The notes beneath the pieces were generated by a model. It had not been told where the DNA came from. It did no database searches and worked only from the letters and a program-made list of their open reading frames with translations. Below, piece after piece: positions 54,884 to 63,647 of a stretch of 64,000 bases of DNA; position 1 is the first letter of the stretch, and the number at the start of each line of letters is the position of its first letter. The DNA lies in assembly GCF_019890635.1 (NCBI RefSeq), contig NZ_JAIOAB010000019.1:47590-111589 (forward strand), in the 5' to 3' direction. Source of the stretch: Streptomyces sennicomposti. GTDB lineage: Bacteria; Actinomycetota; Actinomycetes; Streptomycetales; Streptomycetaceae. A program made the position numbers and the translations under genes.

Positions 54884-56170
54884 TCACGCCCCGGGAGGCG
54901 TTCCCCGCCCCCGCAGCACCGTCGGCGCCGTCGAGTGCGGCAGCAGATCACGCGGGTCGTCCGGGAGCAGCACCCGCACCTCGGTGTCCTCGCCGAAGCG
55001 GTACGGCCGGTGGTCGAGGAACGCGCCCAGATAGCGCCGTATCCGGGACATCTCGGCCCGTACGGTCACCGTGCGGGCCGGGTCGCCGAACACCTCGCCG
55101 GCCAGTTCCGCCGCGGTGCGCCCGGCCGGCGCCGCCGCCAGGAGGTAGAGCAGTTCGGCGTGGCGCGGGCTCAGTTCATGGGTCCACGAGCCCGCGCTCC
55201 CCGTGACGCCGACCGTCCAGCGGCGCGGCCCGGTCAGGTCCAGCACGATCCGCGCGCCGTCGTCCGGGTCGGGTTCCGCGCCCGCCCGCACCAGCCAGCC
55301 GTCCGCCACCGGCTCCAGGGTGCACACGCCCAGCGCGGGCAGCCATCCCGGGCCCGGCGAGGGCGACTTGGGCAGCGCGATCCGCGGCGCGTACGGCATC
55401 CCGGCCACCGCGGCGGTCCAGCCGTCCCGGTCCACCACCGCCGCGCGGCCCTCCAGCCGGGCCAGCATCGGCGCCACCACCGCCCGCAGCCGTTCCAGCG
55501 TGGCGAGGTGCAGCTCCCGCAGCCGCGCCTCGGCCAGTTTGGCCACCGAGTCCACCCAGGCCAGCGTCGCCGGGTGCATGGTCCGCAGCGGCCCGCTCAC
55601 GTCCACCACGCCGAGCAGCCTGCCGTCCCTGGGGTCGGTGACCGGGGCGCCGGTGCAGGTCCAGGTGGTGTGCGAGCGGACGAAGTGCTCGGCGGCGAAG
55701 ACCTGGACGGGCCGGCGCACCACCGCGGGCGTGCCGACGCCGTTGGTGCCGACCACGTCCTCGCGCCAGTCGGCGCCGAGTTCGAAGCCGAGCCCGTCGG
55801 CCCTGCGGAGCACCGACGGGTGCCCCTCGCGCCACAGCACACGGCCGTCCGCGTCGGCGACCACCATGATGTGGTGGGCGACGTCCGCGACGGACAACAG
55901 GCCCTCGCGCAGCACCGGCAGGACGTGCCGCAGCGGGGACGCCGCCCGCCGCCGCTCCAGTTCCTCCCGGGTCAGCAGCCCGGCGCGCACGTCGTGTTCG
56001 GGATCGACGCCGCTGCGCCGCACGCGTTCCCAGGACTGCCCGATCACCGGGCGCGGGGTCAGCCGCGTGCGCCGGCCGGCGAGGGTCGCCGAGCGCACCT
56101 CGTCGAGCAGCCGCGCCGCGCGCGCCGCGTCGACGGCTGCGAGCCGCGTCACGTCCACCGGCGCCTTCAC
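54884..56170 (-). CDS. GAF-domain transcriptional regulator (AcoR-like N-terminus)
   Basis: This is a 428-residue regulator. Residues about 35-200 match the N-terminal part of AcoR-type activators (RPVIGQSWERVRRSGVDPE, then WREDVVGTNGVGTPAVV and HTTWTCTGAPVTDP), which sense small alcohols or ketones. It lacks the sigma-54 AAA domain. Instead a C-terminal winged-helix-like part (ELSPRHAELLYLLAAAPAGR then VTVRAEMSRIRRYLG) should bind DNA, as in actinomycetes that have no sigma-54. I chose the GTG at 56170 because GGGAGG lies seven bases upstream; an ATG at 56191 is an alternative. A TGCAAC-type inverted repeat lies 166 bp upstream. Confidence 0.85.
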   Translation of the reverse strand: MKAPVDVTRLAAVDAARAARLLDEVRSATLAGRRTRLTPRPVIGQSWERVRRSGVDPEHDVRAGLLTREELERRRAASPLRHVLPVLREGLLSVADVAHHIMVVADADGRVLWREGHPSVLRRADGLGFELGADWREDVVGTNGVGTPAVVRRPVQVFAAEHFVRSHTTWTCTGAPVTDPRDGRLLGVVDVSGPLRTMHPATLAWVDSVAKLAEARLRELHLATLERLRAVVAPMLARLEGRAAVVDRDGWTAAVAGMPYAPRIALPKSPSPGPGWLPALGVCTLEPVADGWLVRAGAEPDPDDGARIVLDLTGPRRWTVGVTGSAGSWTHELSPRHAELLYLLAAAPAGRTAAELAGEVFGDPARTVTVRAEMSRIRRYLGAFLDHRPYRFGEDTEVRVLLPDDPRDLLPHSTAPTVLRGRGTPPGA

Positions 56171-56335
56171 CACTGGTCCTCCCGCAGACATGGGGACCGG
56201 CGACCGGTTTCCCCGAAGTGTTCCGGCCACGCGCCGGCGCCTCGCCGGCTGTCCGGTTCGCGGCGCTTGCCGTCGTCGGGTTCATAGTGCCGTCCCGCGG
56301 CGCGGCGGGGGCGCGGGTCGGCCATGCTCGCCGCC

Positions 56336-56355
56336 GGTTGCAACCTGGTGCAACC
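56336..56355. promoter_or_regulatory. TGCAAC inverted repeat upstream of the GAF regulator
   Basis: GGTTGCA (56336-56342) and TGCAACC (56349-56355) form a perfect 7-bp inverted repeat around ACCTGG. The pattern resembles TGTTGC-N-GCAACA sites of AcoR-type activators, so it may be an autoregulatory site. Confidence 0.6.
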
Positions 56356-56453
56356 CTGGTGAACAGGGCGGCGGCCGACCGACACTTGTCCGACGCCGCC
56401 CGTGCGGCGTGTCTGGCCCGTGACGGCCGTGGCGGGGGTGGTGCCGTGTCGGC

Positions 56454-56496
56454 GCGGCACCACCCCCGCGTCACGGCGGCACCACCCCCGCGTCAC
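56454..56496. repeat. Two-copy 21-bp direct repeat upstream of the GAF regulator
   Basis: The sequence GCGGCACCACCCCCGCGTCA begins at 56454 and again at 56476 (22-bp period). The rest of the 56356-56620 stretch has no gene. Confidence 0.8.
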
Positions 56497-56620
56497 GTCC
56501 GGAAACGACCGCCCGTACGGGCCGCTGCTTCCGGCCGTTCCCGGTGGGCTCCGCAAGCCCCGGCCCCGTCAGGCTCCGTAAGCCGTCGGCTCCCGTCGGA
56601 CTCCGCGGCCCCCCCGGACC

Positions 56621-58255
56621 TCACTCCACCGGCCGCGCCCGCTCCACCACCGACGCCAGGTCCAGCGTGTGGGGCAGCGTGCCGAAGGACGCTCCCCGGT
56701 CGCCGCCCAGCCGGGAGGCGCAGAACGCGTCCGCGACCTCGGGCGGCGCGTACCGCACCAGCAGCGACCCCTGGAGCACCAGCGCCAGCCGCTCCACCAG
56801 GCGCCGGGCGCGCGCCTCCACGCCGGCCAGGTCGGCGAGTTCGGTGAGCAGGTCCTTGATCGCGGCGTCCAGCCGGTGGTCGGCGCCGCGCGCCAGACCC
56901 ACCTCCCGCAGATACGCGTCGAACGCCCCCGGCTCCCGCCGCAGCGCCCGCAGCACGTCGAGCGCCTGCACATTGCCGGCGCCCTCCCAGATCGAGTTGA
57001 GCGGCGACTCGCGCACCAGCCGGGGCAGCCCCGACTCCTCGACGTACCCGTTGCCGCCCAGGCACTCGGACGCCTCCACGGCCAGCGGCGCGCACCGCTT
57101 GGTCACCCAGTACTTGGCGGCCGGCACCGCGATCCGCAGCAGGGCCCGCTCCTGCTCGCCCCCGTCGTCGCAGGCCGCGGCGAGCCGCAGCGCCAGCGTG
57201 GTGGCGGCCTCCGACTCCAGCGCCAGATCGGCCAGGACGTTGCGCATCAGCGGCTTGTCGAGGAGCCGCCCGCCGAACGCCTCCCGATAGGTGCAGTGGT
57301 GCACCGCCTGCGCCACCGCCTGCCGCATCAGCCCGGCCGAGCCCAGCACGCAGTCCAGCCGGGTGGCCGCCACCATCTCGATGATGGTGCGCACCCCGCG
57401 CCCCTCCTCGCCCACCCGGCGCGCCCAGGTGCCGTCGAACTCGACCTCGGCGGAGGCGTTCGACCGGTTGCCGAGCTTGTCCTTCAGCCGCTGGACGCGG
57501 AACACGTTGCGGGCGCCGTCCGGCAGGACGCGCGGCACCAGGAAGCAGGTCAGCCCCGCCGGGGCCTGCGCGAGCACCAGGAAGGCGTCCGACATCGGCG
57601 CCGAGCAGAACCACTTGTGCCCGGTCAGCTCGTACCCGCCGGACTCGGCGAGCGGCCGCGCCGCGGTGGTGTTGGCCCGGACGTCGCTGCCGCCCTGCTT
57701 CTCGGTCATGGCCATCCCGAACAGGGCCCCGGGCTTCAGGTGCGCGGGCCGCAGCTCACGGTCGTACACCATGGAGGTCAGCCGGGGCTCCCACTCGGCG
57801 GCCAGCTCCGGGTCGGCGCGCAGCGCGGGCACCGCCGCGTGGGTCATCGACAGCGGGCAGCAGTTGCCCGCCTCGACCTGCGTCCACACCAGGAACGCCG
57901 CCGCGCGCCGCACATGCCCGGCCGGGCGGTTCCAGGCGGCCGTCAGGCCCGCCGAGACGCCCTTGCCCAGCAGCCGGTGCCAGGCCGGGTGGAAGTCCAC
58001 CTCGTCGATGCGGTGGCCGTAGCGGTCGTGGGTGCGCAGCCGGGGCGGGTTCTCGTTCGCCTGCGCGCCCCACTCCTGGAGCTGTGCGGAGCCCGCCGCC
58101 CGGCCGAGACCCGCCAGCTCGCCGCGCACCTCGTCCAGCAGCCCGGCCCCGACGTGCCGGTCCACGGCCTCGGTCAGGGCCCGGTCGGCGGTGAAGACGT
58201 CGTAGCCGGACAGCGGCGGCGGCTGGTTGGTCACGGTGTGGGTGCTGGCTGCCAT
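56621..58255 (-). CDS. Acyl-CoA dehydrogenase family protein, AidB-like
   Basis: This is a 544-residue flavoprotein. It has the long N-terminal part and the C-terminal extension of AidB, with EKQGGSDVRANTT (FAD-binding region), GHKWFCSAPMSDAFLVLAQ and ECLGGNGYVEESGLPRLVRE. AidB is part of the alkylation-damage response in E. coli and binds DNA, though its enzyme activity is unsettled. The likely catalytic Glu lies in the LNSIWEGAGNVQALDVL region. It stands alone, with a divergent membrane protein gene 190 bp away. Confidence 0.9.
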   Translation of the reverse strand: MAASTHTVTNQPPPLSGYDVFTADRALTEAVDRHVGAGLLDEVRGELAGLGRAAGSAQLQEWGAQANENPPRLRTHDRYGHRIDEVDFHPAWHRLLGKGVSAGLTAAWNRPAGHVRRAAAFLVWTQVEAGNCCPLSMTHAAVPALRADPELAAEWEPRLTSMVYDRELRPAHLKPGALFGMAMTEKQGGSDVRANTTAARPLAESGGYELTGHKWFCSAPMSDAFLVLAQAPAGLTCFLVPRVLPDGARNVFRVQRLKDKLGNRSNASAEVEFDGTWARRVGEEGRGVRTIIEMVAATRLDCVLGSAGLMRQAVAQAVHHCTYREAFGGRLLDKPLMRNVLADLALESEAATTLALRLAAACDDGGEQERALLRIAVPAAKYWVTKRCAPLAVEASECLGGNGYVEESGLPRLVRESPLNSIWEGAGNVQALDVLRALRREPGAFDAYLREVGLARGADHRLDAAIKDLLTELADLAGVEARARRLVERLALVLQGSLLVRYAPPEVADAFCASRLGGDRGASFGTLPHTLDLASVVERARPVE

Positions 58256-58445
58256 GGCACGGAACCTACCCGTGCCGCGCCGACGCTCACCACCCGGTCG
58301 CGGTCCCGCCCGCGGCGAGGACAGCGGCCCGCGCGGTGGCGCCGCCCGGGCGCCGTGTCCCGGTTGTCCGCCGGTGTCGTGTCCCGTCCGGGGTGCGTTT
58401 CCCGCGGATGAGTGGGAGGGGCACGGACAGGGATACCTTTAGGGC

Positions 58446-59621
58446 GTGCAGCAAGCCAGTGAAACCCCCGACAGGCCGACCGGCCGCTTCCACCGGGCCC
58501 GAGCGCTCTACCGGAACGTCTCCAAACGCAGGACCGCCTGGCTGCTGCTCAAGGACACCGTCAACTCGTGCATGGAGTACCGCATCCTCGGCCTGGCCGC
58601 CGAGGCCGCGTTCTTCACCCTGCTGTCGGTGCCGCCGCTGCTGCTCAGCCTGATCGCGCTGCTCTTCTACGTCGACTCCTGGACCGGCGCGCACACCATC
58701 GCCAGCCTGGAGCGCAACATCCTCGACGCCTCCCGCACGGTCCTGTCCGACCAGGGCGTCAAGGAGATCACGCAGCCGATCCTGAAGGACGTGATGCAGG
58801 GCGGCAGACCCGACGTCATCTCCATCGGGTTCGTGTTCGCCTTGTGGTCGGGCTCGCGCGCGGTGAACGTCTTCATCGACACCATCACCGTGATGTACGG
58901 CCTCGACGGCGTGCGCGGCATCGTGAAGACGCGGCTGATGGCGTTCGCGCTGTTCGTGGTGGGTCTGCTGATCGGCTCGGTCGCGCTGCCGCTGATGGTG
59001 GCGGGACCGGACGCGGTGGTGCGGGTCGTGCCCTGGTCCACGACGGTCGTGCAGGTCCTGTACTGGCCCGTCGTGATCGTCCTGTCCATCGCCTTCCTGA
59101 CCACGCTGTACCACGTGTCCGTGCCGGTGCGTTCGCCGTGGATCGAGGACGTGCCCGGCGCGCTGGTCGCGCTCGCCATGTGGGTGGTGTGCAGCTTCCT
59201 GCTGCGGATCTACCTCACCAGCACCGTCGAGGGCCCCACCATCTACGGCTCGCTGGCGGCGCCGGTCGCCGTGCTGCTGTGGATCGGCGTGTCCGCGTTC
59301 GCCGTGCTCGTCGGGGCCGCCGTCAACGCCGCCATCGACCGGGTGTGGCCGGCCGCCGCGACGGCCGCGGCCCGCGCCGCCAACGAGCGGGTGCGCGAGG
59401 CCCAGATCGCCGAGTACGTCGCCTGGGCCGCCGCCGTCCGCGAGAACGACCCGGACGACCCGGAGGACGCCGACATGCCCTCCGAGTTCCCCGAGCGCTG
59501 GTCGCGCTTCCTGCCGCCCGAGGACGTCACCGCCCGGCTGCGGACCCACGCCCGGAGCACCCAGGCGCGCGGCCCGCACAAGGAGGAGAACAGCGGCAAC
59601 GGCGCGGCGCCGGGCAGATGA
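58446..59621 (+). CDS. YihY/BrkB-family membrane protein
   Basis: This is a 391-residue inner-membrane protein with six helices between about residues 45 and 300 (for example [21 protein letters not shown] and [16 protein letters not shown]). The family pattern [15 protein letters not shown] and [19 protein letters not shown] fits YihY. The hydrophilic tail of 90 residues is cytosolic. Function of the family is unknown. The GTG start at 58446 is close to a TACCTT-like -10 box, so a short or leaderless transcript is possible. The AraC-type gene overlaps its stop codon. Confidence 0.9.
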   Translation: MQQASETPDRPTGRFHRARALYRNVSKRRTAWLLLKDTVNSCMEYRILGLAAEAAFFTLLSVPPLLLSLIALLFYVDSWTGAHTIASLERNILDASRTVLSDQGVKEITQPILKDVMQGGRPDVISIGFVFALWSGSRAVNVFIDTITVMYGLDGVRGIVKTRLMAFALFVVGLLIGSVALPLMVAGPDAVVRVVPWSTTVVQVLYWPVVIVLSIAFLTTLYHVSVPVRSPWIEDVPGALVALAMWVVCSFLLRIYLTSTVEGPTIYGSLAAPVAVLLWIGVSAFAVLVGAAVNAAIDRVWPAAATAAARAANERVREAQIAEYVAWAAAVRENDPDDPEDADMPSEFPERWSRFLPPEDVTARLRTHARSTQARGPHKEENSGNGAAPGR

Positions 59622-60586
59622 CCCGCCCGGGGCCGGGCGGCCTCCGCCCGCCGTCTGACCTGGCGTACGTGGCTGCCGAGAGGACCGCGCGGGCGGACGG
59701 GTACGCGGAACGGCCCTCCGCGCTGCCCGGCGCGGTGGTGTGGACGAAGACCCCGGCCCCGCCCGGCGCGCCGGGCGGCCTAGGGTCTTTCGTTTGGGGC
59801 AGGCCGGATCAGGGAGCGGGGTCTGGTGATGGGGGCACCTCCCACGCCGTTCAGGCAGTGGGGGAGCCTCGCAAGGCGGAGGAGGGCGGCATGGCGGAGC
59901 CATGGCAACCGACGACAACGCGGCGAGGTGCGGTGCCAGGGCCCGCGAGCCCGGCATGGTCCAAACGAGAGGCCCTAGTGCTGCCGGACGGGTGCATGGA
60001 CCTGCTGTGGAGCGAGGGGCGGCTGCTCGTCGCCGGACCCGACACCCGGGCGTTCGAGCCGGCCGGCCCGCCCGCGCACTGGGCCGGCCTGCGGTTCTTC
60101 CCCGGCACGGCCCCCGGCTACCTCGCCGTGCCCGCGCACGAACTGCGCGACCGGCGCGTGGACCTCGCCGACCTGTGGCCCGCTCCTGCCGTACGGCGGC
60201 TGCGCGACCGCGTCGAGGCCGCCCCGTCCGCCGCGACCGCGCTGGAGGCGGCGGCCCTGGAGCGGGCGGCGGAGACCGGCCCGCCCGACCCGCTGCTGGG
60301 AGCGCTCGTCGCGGCCCTGGACGCCGGCCGCCCGGTCGCCCGCACCGCCGACGCACTCGGCCTCGGCGCCCGCACCCTGCACCGCCTCGCCCTGGCCGCC
60401 TTCGGCTACGGCCCCAAGACGCTGGCCCGGGTGCTGCGCCTCCAGCGGGCGCTGCGCCTGGCCCGCGCCGGAGTGCCGTACGCCGCGTGCGCGGCCCGCG
60501 CCGGCTACGCCGACCAGGCGCATCTGGCACGGGACGTCAAGGAGCTGGCGGGCCGGCCGCTCGGGCGGCTACTGGGCGGCGGATAG
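59618..60586 (+). CDS. AraC-type regulator (DUF6597 N-domain) interrupted in frame by a MITE
   Basis: The C-terminal 100 residues are an AraC-type double helix-turn-helix ([20 protein letters not shown], then [20 protein letters not shown]). The N-terminal part ([21 protein letters not shown] then [20 protein letters not shown]) is the DUF6597 sensor domain. Between the two halves of that domain lies a 199-bp element flanked by CTAG. Removing 195 bp restores the expected [15 protein letters not shown]. The insert adds 65 codons with no stop, so the frame is kept. I take the start at the ATG (59618) overlapping the upstream stop (ATGA); a GTG at 59669 is possible. An ATG inside the element (59891) with GGAGG could instead give a 231-residue truncated protein. 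Confidence 0.8.
   Translation: MTRPGPGGLRPPSDLAYVAAERTARADGYAERPSALPGAVVWTKTPAPPGAPGGLGSFVWGRPDQGAGSGDGGTSHAVQAVGEPRKAEEGGMAEPWQPTTTRRGAVPGPASPAWSKREALVLPDGCMDLLWSEGRLLVAGPDTRAFEPAGPPAHWAGLRFFPGTAPGYLAVPAHELRDRRVDLADLWPAPAVRRLRDRVEAAPSAATALEAAALERAAETGPPDPLLGALVAALDAGRPVARTADALGLGARTLHRLALAAFGYGPKTLARVLRLQRALRLARAGVPYAACAARAGYADQAHLARDVKELAGRPLGRLLGGG
59780..59978. mobile_element. MITE with 15-18 bp terminal inverted repeats and CTAG target duplication
   Basis: The ends CTAGGGTCTTTCGTTTGG (59780-59797) and CCAAACGAGAGGCCCTAG (59961-59978) are inverted repeats matching at 16 of 18 positions. CTAG at both edges fits a 4-bp target duplication. The inside has a GGGGGCACCTCCC palindrome and a hairpin made of CTCCCAC and GTGGGGGAG, both familiar from dispersed Streptomyces repeats. 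There is no transposase gene, so it would need one in trans (perhaps an IS5-type element). Confidence 0.88.
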
Positions 60587-60970
60587 CGGGGCGAACAGGT
60601 CGACGCCGTTGCCGTCCGGGTCGTGCACGACCGCGTACCGCATCCCCCAGACCGCGTCCCACGGCTTCAGCTCCCCGTGGTGCCCCGCGCCCACCAGCTC
60701 GTCGTACACGGCGTCGACGTCGGCGGGGGAGTCGCAGCGGAAGGCGAGCGAGACCCGGCCGCCCCCGGCCGGGGGCCGCCAGGCGGGATGGAAGGAGCGG
60801 ACGGTGTCCTCGGTGTCGAGGGCGAGGACGAGCCCGCCGGGCAGCTCCGCCTCGACGTGCGGTTCCCGCTCGGCGCCGTCCGGGAAGACGAGACCGAGGC
60901 GACGGTAGAAGGCGAGCGCGGCGGCCAGGTCGGAGACGACCAGACCGACGCCGGCGAATCGTGGAGTCAT
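60569..60970 (-). CDS. VOC-family (glyoxalase/dioxygenase-like) protein
   Basis: This is a 133-residue two-module VOC protein. It starts [20 protein letters not shown] and ends [15 protein letters not shown], with the final Glu-type metal ligand position taken by Asp. The function could be antibiotic binding, isomerisation or ring cleavage. It converges on the AraC-type gene, with an 18-bp overlap of coding ends. Confidence 0.88.
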   Translation of the reverse strand: MTPRFAGVGLVVSDLAAALAFYRRLGLVFPDGAEREPHVEAELPGGLVLALDTEDTVRSFHPAWRPPAGGGRVSLAFRCDSPADVDAVYDELVGAGHHGELKPWDAVWGMRYAVVHDPDGNGVDLFAPLSAAQ

Positions 60971-61048
60971 GCCGCCACGCTAGGCACGGCCCCGCACACC
61001 GGTCTTGAACGAATCGGACAGCGCCGGCCGCCCGCCGCCCGCCCGCTG

Positions 61049-62065
61049 TCAGTGGGTGATGGTGCCGTCCTCGTCCATCGTCGGATGCATCTTCGTCGGG
61101 CCGTACTCGTCGACGTCCGAGGGCCGCGCCGGCTCCGGGCCGTCCGGGCCCATTCGCACCATCCGCTCGACACGGCAGATCCGGAACGCCCGGCCGTCCA
61201 CCGTGAACTCGTCGGCCCGCTGCAGGGCCCGGTACTCCTCGGCGGCCCGCGCGTACCGGGCCTTCTGCTCGTCGTCGTAGTCGTGGAGCATCGCCCAGAT
61301 CTCGGCCATGCCGTCGTAGAACATGCGCCGCGCCTGGTGCGGGGCCGCATGGAGCCCGCCGCGCGGCATCCAGCCCTCGCCCCGGCGCTCGACCAGCCCG
61401 AAGGCGACCGGCAGCAGCACCACGTCCGGGTGCGTGGTGAGCGCGCGTTCGGAGTCGGCGCGGATGTCGTCGGGACAGCGCCCGCCCCGGTACGAGAACT
61501 CCCGCAGCCCCTGCTTCAGTGCGTACGCCATCGGCCCGGCCACACGGTCCGGGTCGAGGACGAAGTCCGCGTCCGGGGACGGCTCGGCGCGCTGCCGGCG
61601 CTCCCACGTCCGGTCGGCCGGCTCGGGGTCGGTCGGCCGGGGCGGCTCCGGGGCGCCGTCCAGCGCGCAGCGCATGAACTCCTCGCCGCGCACCACCCGG
61701 TAACGCACCCCGCACGCCGTCACCTCGTTCGCCGGCTCGCGCTCCAGCAGCGCGACCGCGGCGAGGAGTTCGCGCCGCACGGCGCGGTCGTCGGTGCCGT
61801 CCTTCGCGGTGAACCACAGATGCGAGTGCATGCCGTCGCGGGCCACCTGCGGCATGCCGTCCACCACCGGCTTCAGCACCCGCCACCCGGGTCCCGCCGC
61901 CGGGTCCTGCACGGCCACGCCGAAGACCGGCCCGCGCAGCGCGAGATGGGGATAGCGCAGCGAGGCGTCCACCGCGTCGGCCTCCTTCACCCAGGCCGCC
62001 GGATCGTCCCGGCGGATCAACTCCTCGTGCAGCGCGTGCAGCTGTCGCTGCCAGTCATCGGTCAT
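61049..62065 (-). CDS. DUF5954 family protein
   Basis: This is a 338-residue cytosolic protein starting MTDDWQRQLHALHEELIRRDD at an ATG on 62065. It has VFGVAVQDPAAGPGWRVLKP, ACGVRYRVVRGEEFMRC and a C-terminal RICRVERMVRMGPDGPEPARP block that I recall from Streptomyces DUF5954 proteins. There is no catalytic motif to see. The function is unknown. Confidence 0.8.
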   Translation of the reverse strand: MTDDWQRQLHALHEELIRRDDPAAWVKEADAVDASLRYPHLALRGPVFGVAVQDPAAGPGWRVLKPVVDGMPQVARDGMHSHLWFTAKDGTDDRAVRRELLAAVALLEREPANEVTACGVRYRVVRGEEFMRCALDGAPEPPRPTDPEPADRTWERRQRAEPSPDADFVLDPDRVAGPMAYALKQGLREFSYRGGRCPDDIRADSERALTTHPDVVLLPVAFGLVERRGEGWMPRGGLHAAPHQARRMFYDGMAEIWAMLHDYDDEQKARYARAAEEYRALQRADEFTVDGRAFRICRVERMVRMGPDGPEPARPSDVDEYGPTKMHPTMDEDGTITH

Positions 62066-62461
62066 ACACGCATTGTCGCGGGACCGGCGGGCCCGGGGAG
62101 GCGGAACGACCCAACAGGCGGCGCGGTGGGGAGGTCCGGGCGCGCCCCGGCCGCCGGATGCGCCGCCCGGGTCGATCCCGGCTTCCGTCGCGCCCGCCTG
62201 CACGCGGCACCGACCGGGCGTCCCGACACGCCGACCAGTGACGTTTCTCCGGTGAAGGCGTTACTCCGTCGGAGTGAGTAAAAGGCGTCCCATAGTGAGG
62301 TCTGGGACGGATCAAGCAATCCTTTTGTCTTGGCAAAGGGACATCGTGCCGTGGACGGCCGCCACCGGCGGTCCCCCTCGGCGTTCCCCGTCCCCCGGGC
62401 GCCCCGCGGCCGAGCCGCACCCCCAAGCGCCCGCACCCCCCCACCTCGGAGGAGTCACGCC
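62066..62461. promoter_or_regulatory. Divergent regulatory region with two inverted repeats
   Basis: TTACTC (62261-62266) and GAGTAA (62276-62281) form one inverted repeat. CGTCCCA (62286-62292) and TGGGACG (62303-62309) form a second, five bases further on. They lie 150-200 bp before the PEP-mutase-like gene and look like a pair of operators. A strong GGAGGAG site precedes that gene's TTG start. No gene was found in the rest. Confidence 0.6.
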
Positions 62462-63325
62462 TTGACGTACGGAAAGAAGCTGCGCGAGCAGATCGCCGGA
62501 CCGGGCACCACCCCGCTCATCGGCGTCTACGACATGTACTCGGCCTCCATCGCCGCCGGACACTACGACGGGATGTTCGTCTCCGGGTTCGGCTTCGCCG
62601 CCTCCTACTACGGCCTGCCGGACATCGGCTTCATCGCCTGGCCGGACATGGTGGCGTTCGTCCAGCGGCTGCGCGGCGCCTTCCCCGCCCACCACCTGCT
62701 GGTCGACATCGACGACGGCTACGTCGACCCGGAGGTCGCCTGCCACGTGGTGGAGCAGCTGGAGCGCATCGGGGCCTCCGGGGTGATCCTGGAGGACCAG
62801 AAGCGGCCCCGCCGGTGCGGGCACGCCGACGGCAAGCAGGTGCTCCCGCTGGAGGAGTACCTCGCCAAACTGGAGCAGGTCCTGGCGACCCGGCAGGACC
62901 TGGTCGTGGTGGCCCGCACCGACGCCACGGACGAGACCGACATCCTGCACCGGGCCAAGGCCCTCGCGGCCACCGCGGCCGATGTGATCCTGGTCGACGG
63001 CATCCGCAGCGTGGAGTGGATCCGCCGGGTGCGCGACGTGGTCGGCGACAAGCCGCTGCTGTTCAACCAGATCGCCGGCGGCAAGTCCCCGCGCCTGTCG
63101 CTGGGCGAGCTGTCCGAACTCGGCGTGGACGTCGCGATCTACAGCACCCCCTGCCTGTTCGCCGCGCACGAGGCGATGGACAGCGCCCTCGCCGAACTGC
63201 GGCGCGCCGACGGGCGGTTGCCCGTGGTGGACCCCGCACAGGGCATCGGCGTGCAGGCCTCGACCAGCCTGCTGGAGCGCAACATGGCGCACCGGCGGCC
63301 CGAGCGGGCGGGCGTGGGCGCGTGA
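62462..63325 (+). CDS. Isocitrate lyase/PEP mutase family enzyme
   Basis: This is a 287-residue alpha/beta-barrel enzyme. I use the TTG at 62462 as start because GGAGGAG lies seven bases upstream. Motifs are DIDDGYVDPEVA (metal-binding Asp pair), ILEDQKRPRRCGHADG (the KKCGH-type loop with the catalytic Cys) and VVVARTDA. The RCGH loop points to a C-C lyase of the isocitrate or 2-methylisocitrate lyase kind rather than a PEP mutase. The substrate is unknown. The next gene overlaps its stop. Confidence 0.88.
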   Translation: MTYGKKLREQIAGPGTTPLIGVYDMYSASIAAGHYDGMFVSGFGFAASYYGLPDIGFIAWPDMVAFVQRLRGAFPAHHLLVDIDDGYVDPEVACHVVEQLERIGASGVILEDQKRPRRCGHADGKQVLPLEEYLAKLEQVLATRQDLVVVARTDATDETDILHRAKALAATAADVILVDGIRSVEWIRRVRDVVGDKPLLFNQIAGGKSPRLSLGELSELGVDVAIYSTPCLFAAHEAMDSALAELRRADGRLPVVDPAQGIGVQASTSLLERNMAHRRPERAGVGA

Positions 63326-63612
63326 GCGGAACCTCGCCCCGGCTGCGCACGGCGGTCGTCCTGGCGGCCGCGCTGCTGGGCGGCGCGGCCCACCAGGCGG
63401 CGGCGGACGACGGCTCCGGCACCGCCGTGGGGAACAGCGGCCTGGTCACCGTCATCGACAACTCGCACGCGGACTCCATCCTGGAGGTCGACCGCACGGG
63501 CAACCTCCAGACCGGCAGCGGCACCGCCGGCAGCGACCACGACGGCAGCGCGGTGGACATGATGGAGGCGCTGGTGGGCGCGGCCCACGACGACGAGGAG
63601 GACGGCGCCTGA
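63322..63612 (+). CDS. Small secreted protein of unknown function
   Basis: This is a 96-residue protein starting at a GTG that overlaps the previous stop (GTGA). Residues 8-28 (LRTAVVLAAALLGGAAHQAA) are a signal peptide. The mature part is small, acidic and Ser/Gly/Asp-rich (VTVIDNSHADSILEVDRTGN) with no cysteines. It could be a chaplin-like or ligand-binding small exoprotein, but no family is recognised. Coupling to a cytosolic lyase is unusual. Confidence 0.7.
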   Translation: MSGTSPRLRTAVVLAAALLGGAAHQAAADDGSGTAVGNSGLVTVIDNSHADSILEVDRTGNLQTGSGTAGSDHDGSAVDMMEALVGAAHDDEEDGA

Positions 63613-63620
63613 CCCACTCC

Positions 63621-63647
63621 GAACGGCCGGGCCCCACCCGGCCGTTC
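63621..63647 (+). terminator. Hairpin terminator after the small secreted protein gene
   Basis: A perfect 11-bp stem (GAACGGCCGGG at 63621-63631 paired with 63637-63647) has a five-base loop and follows the stop by eight bases. Confidence 0.82.
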
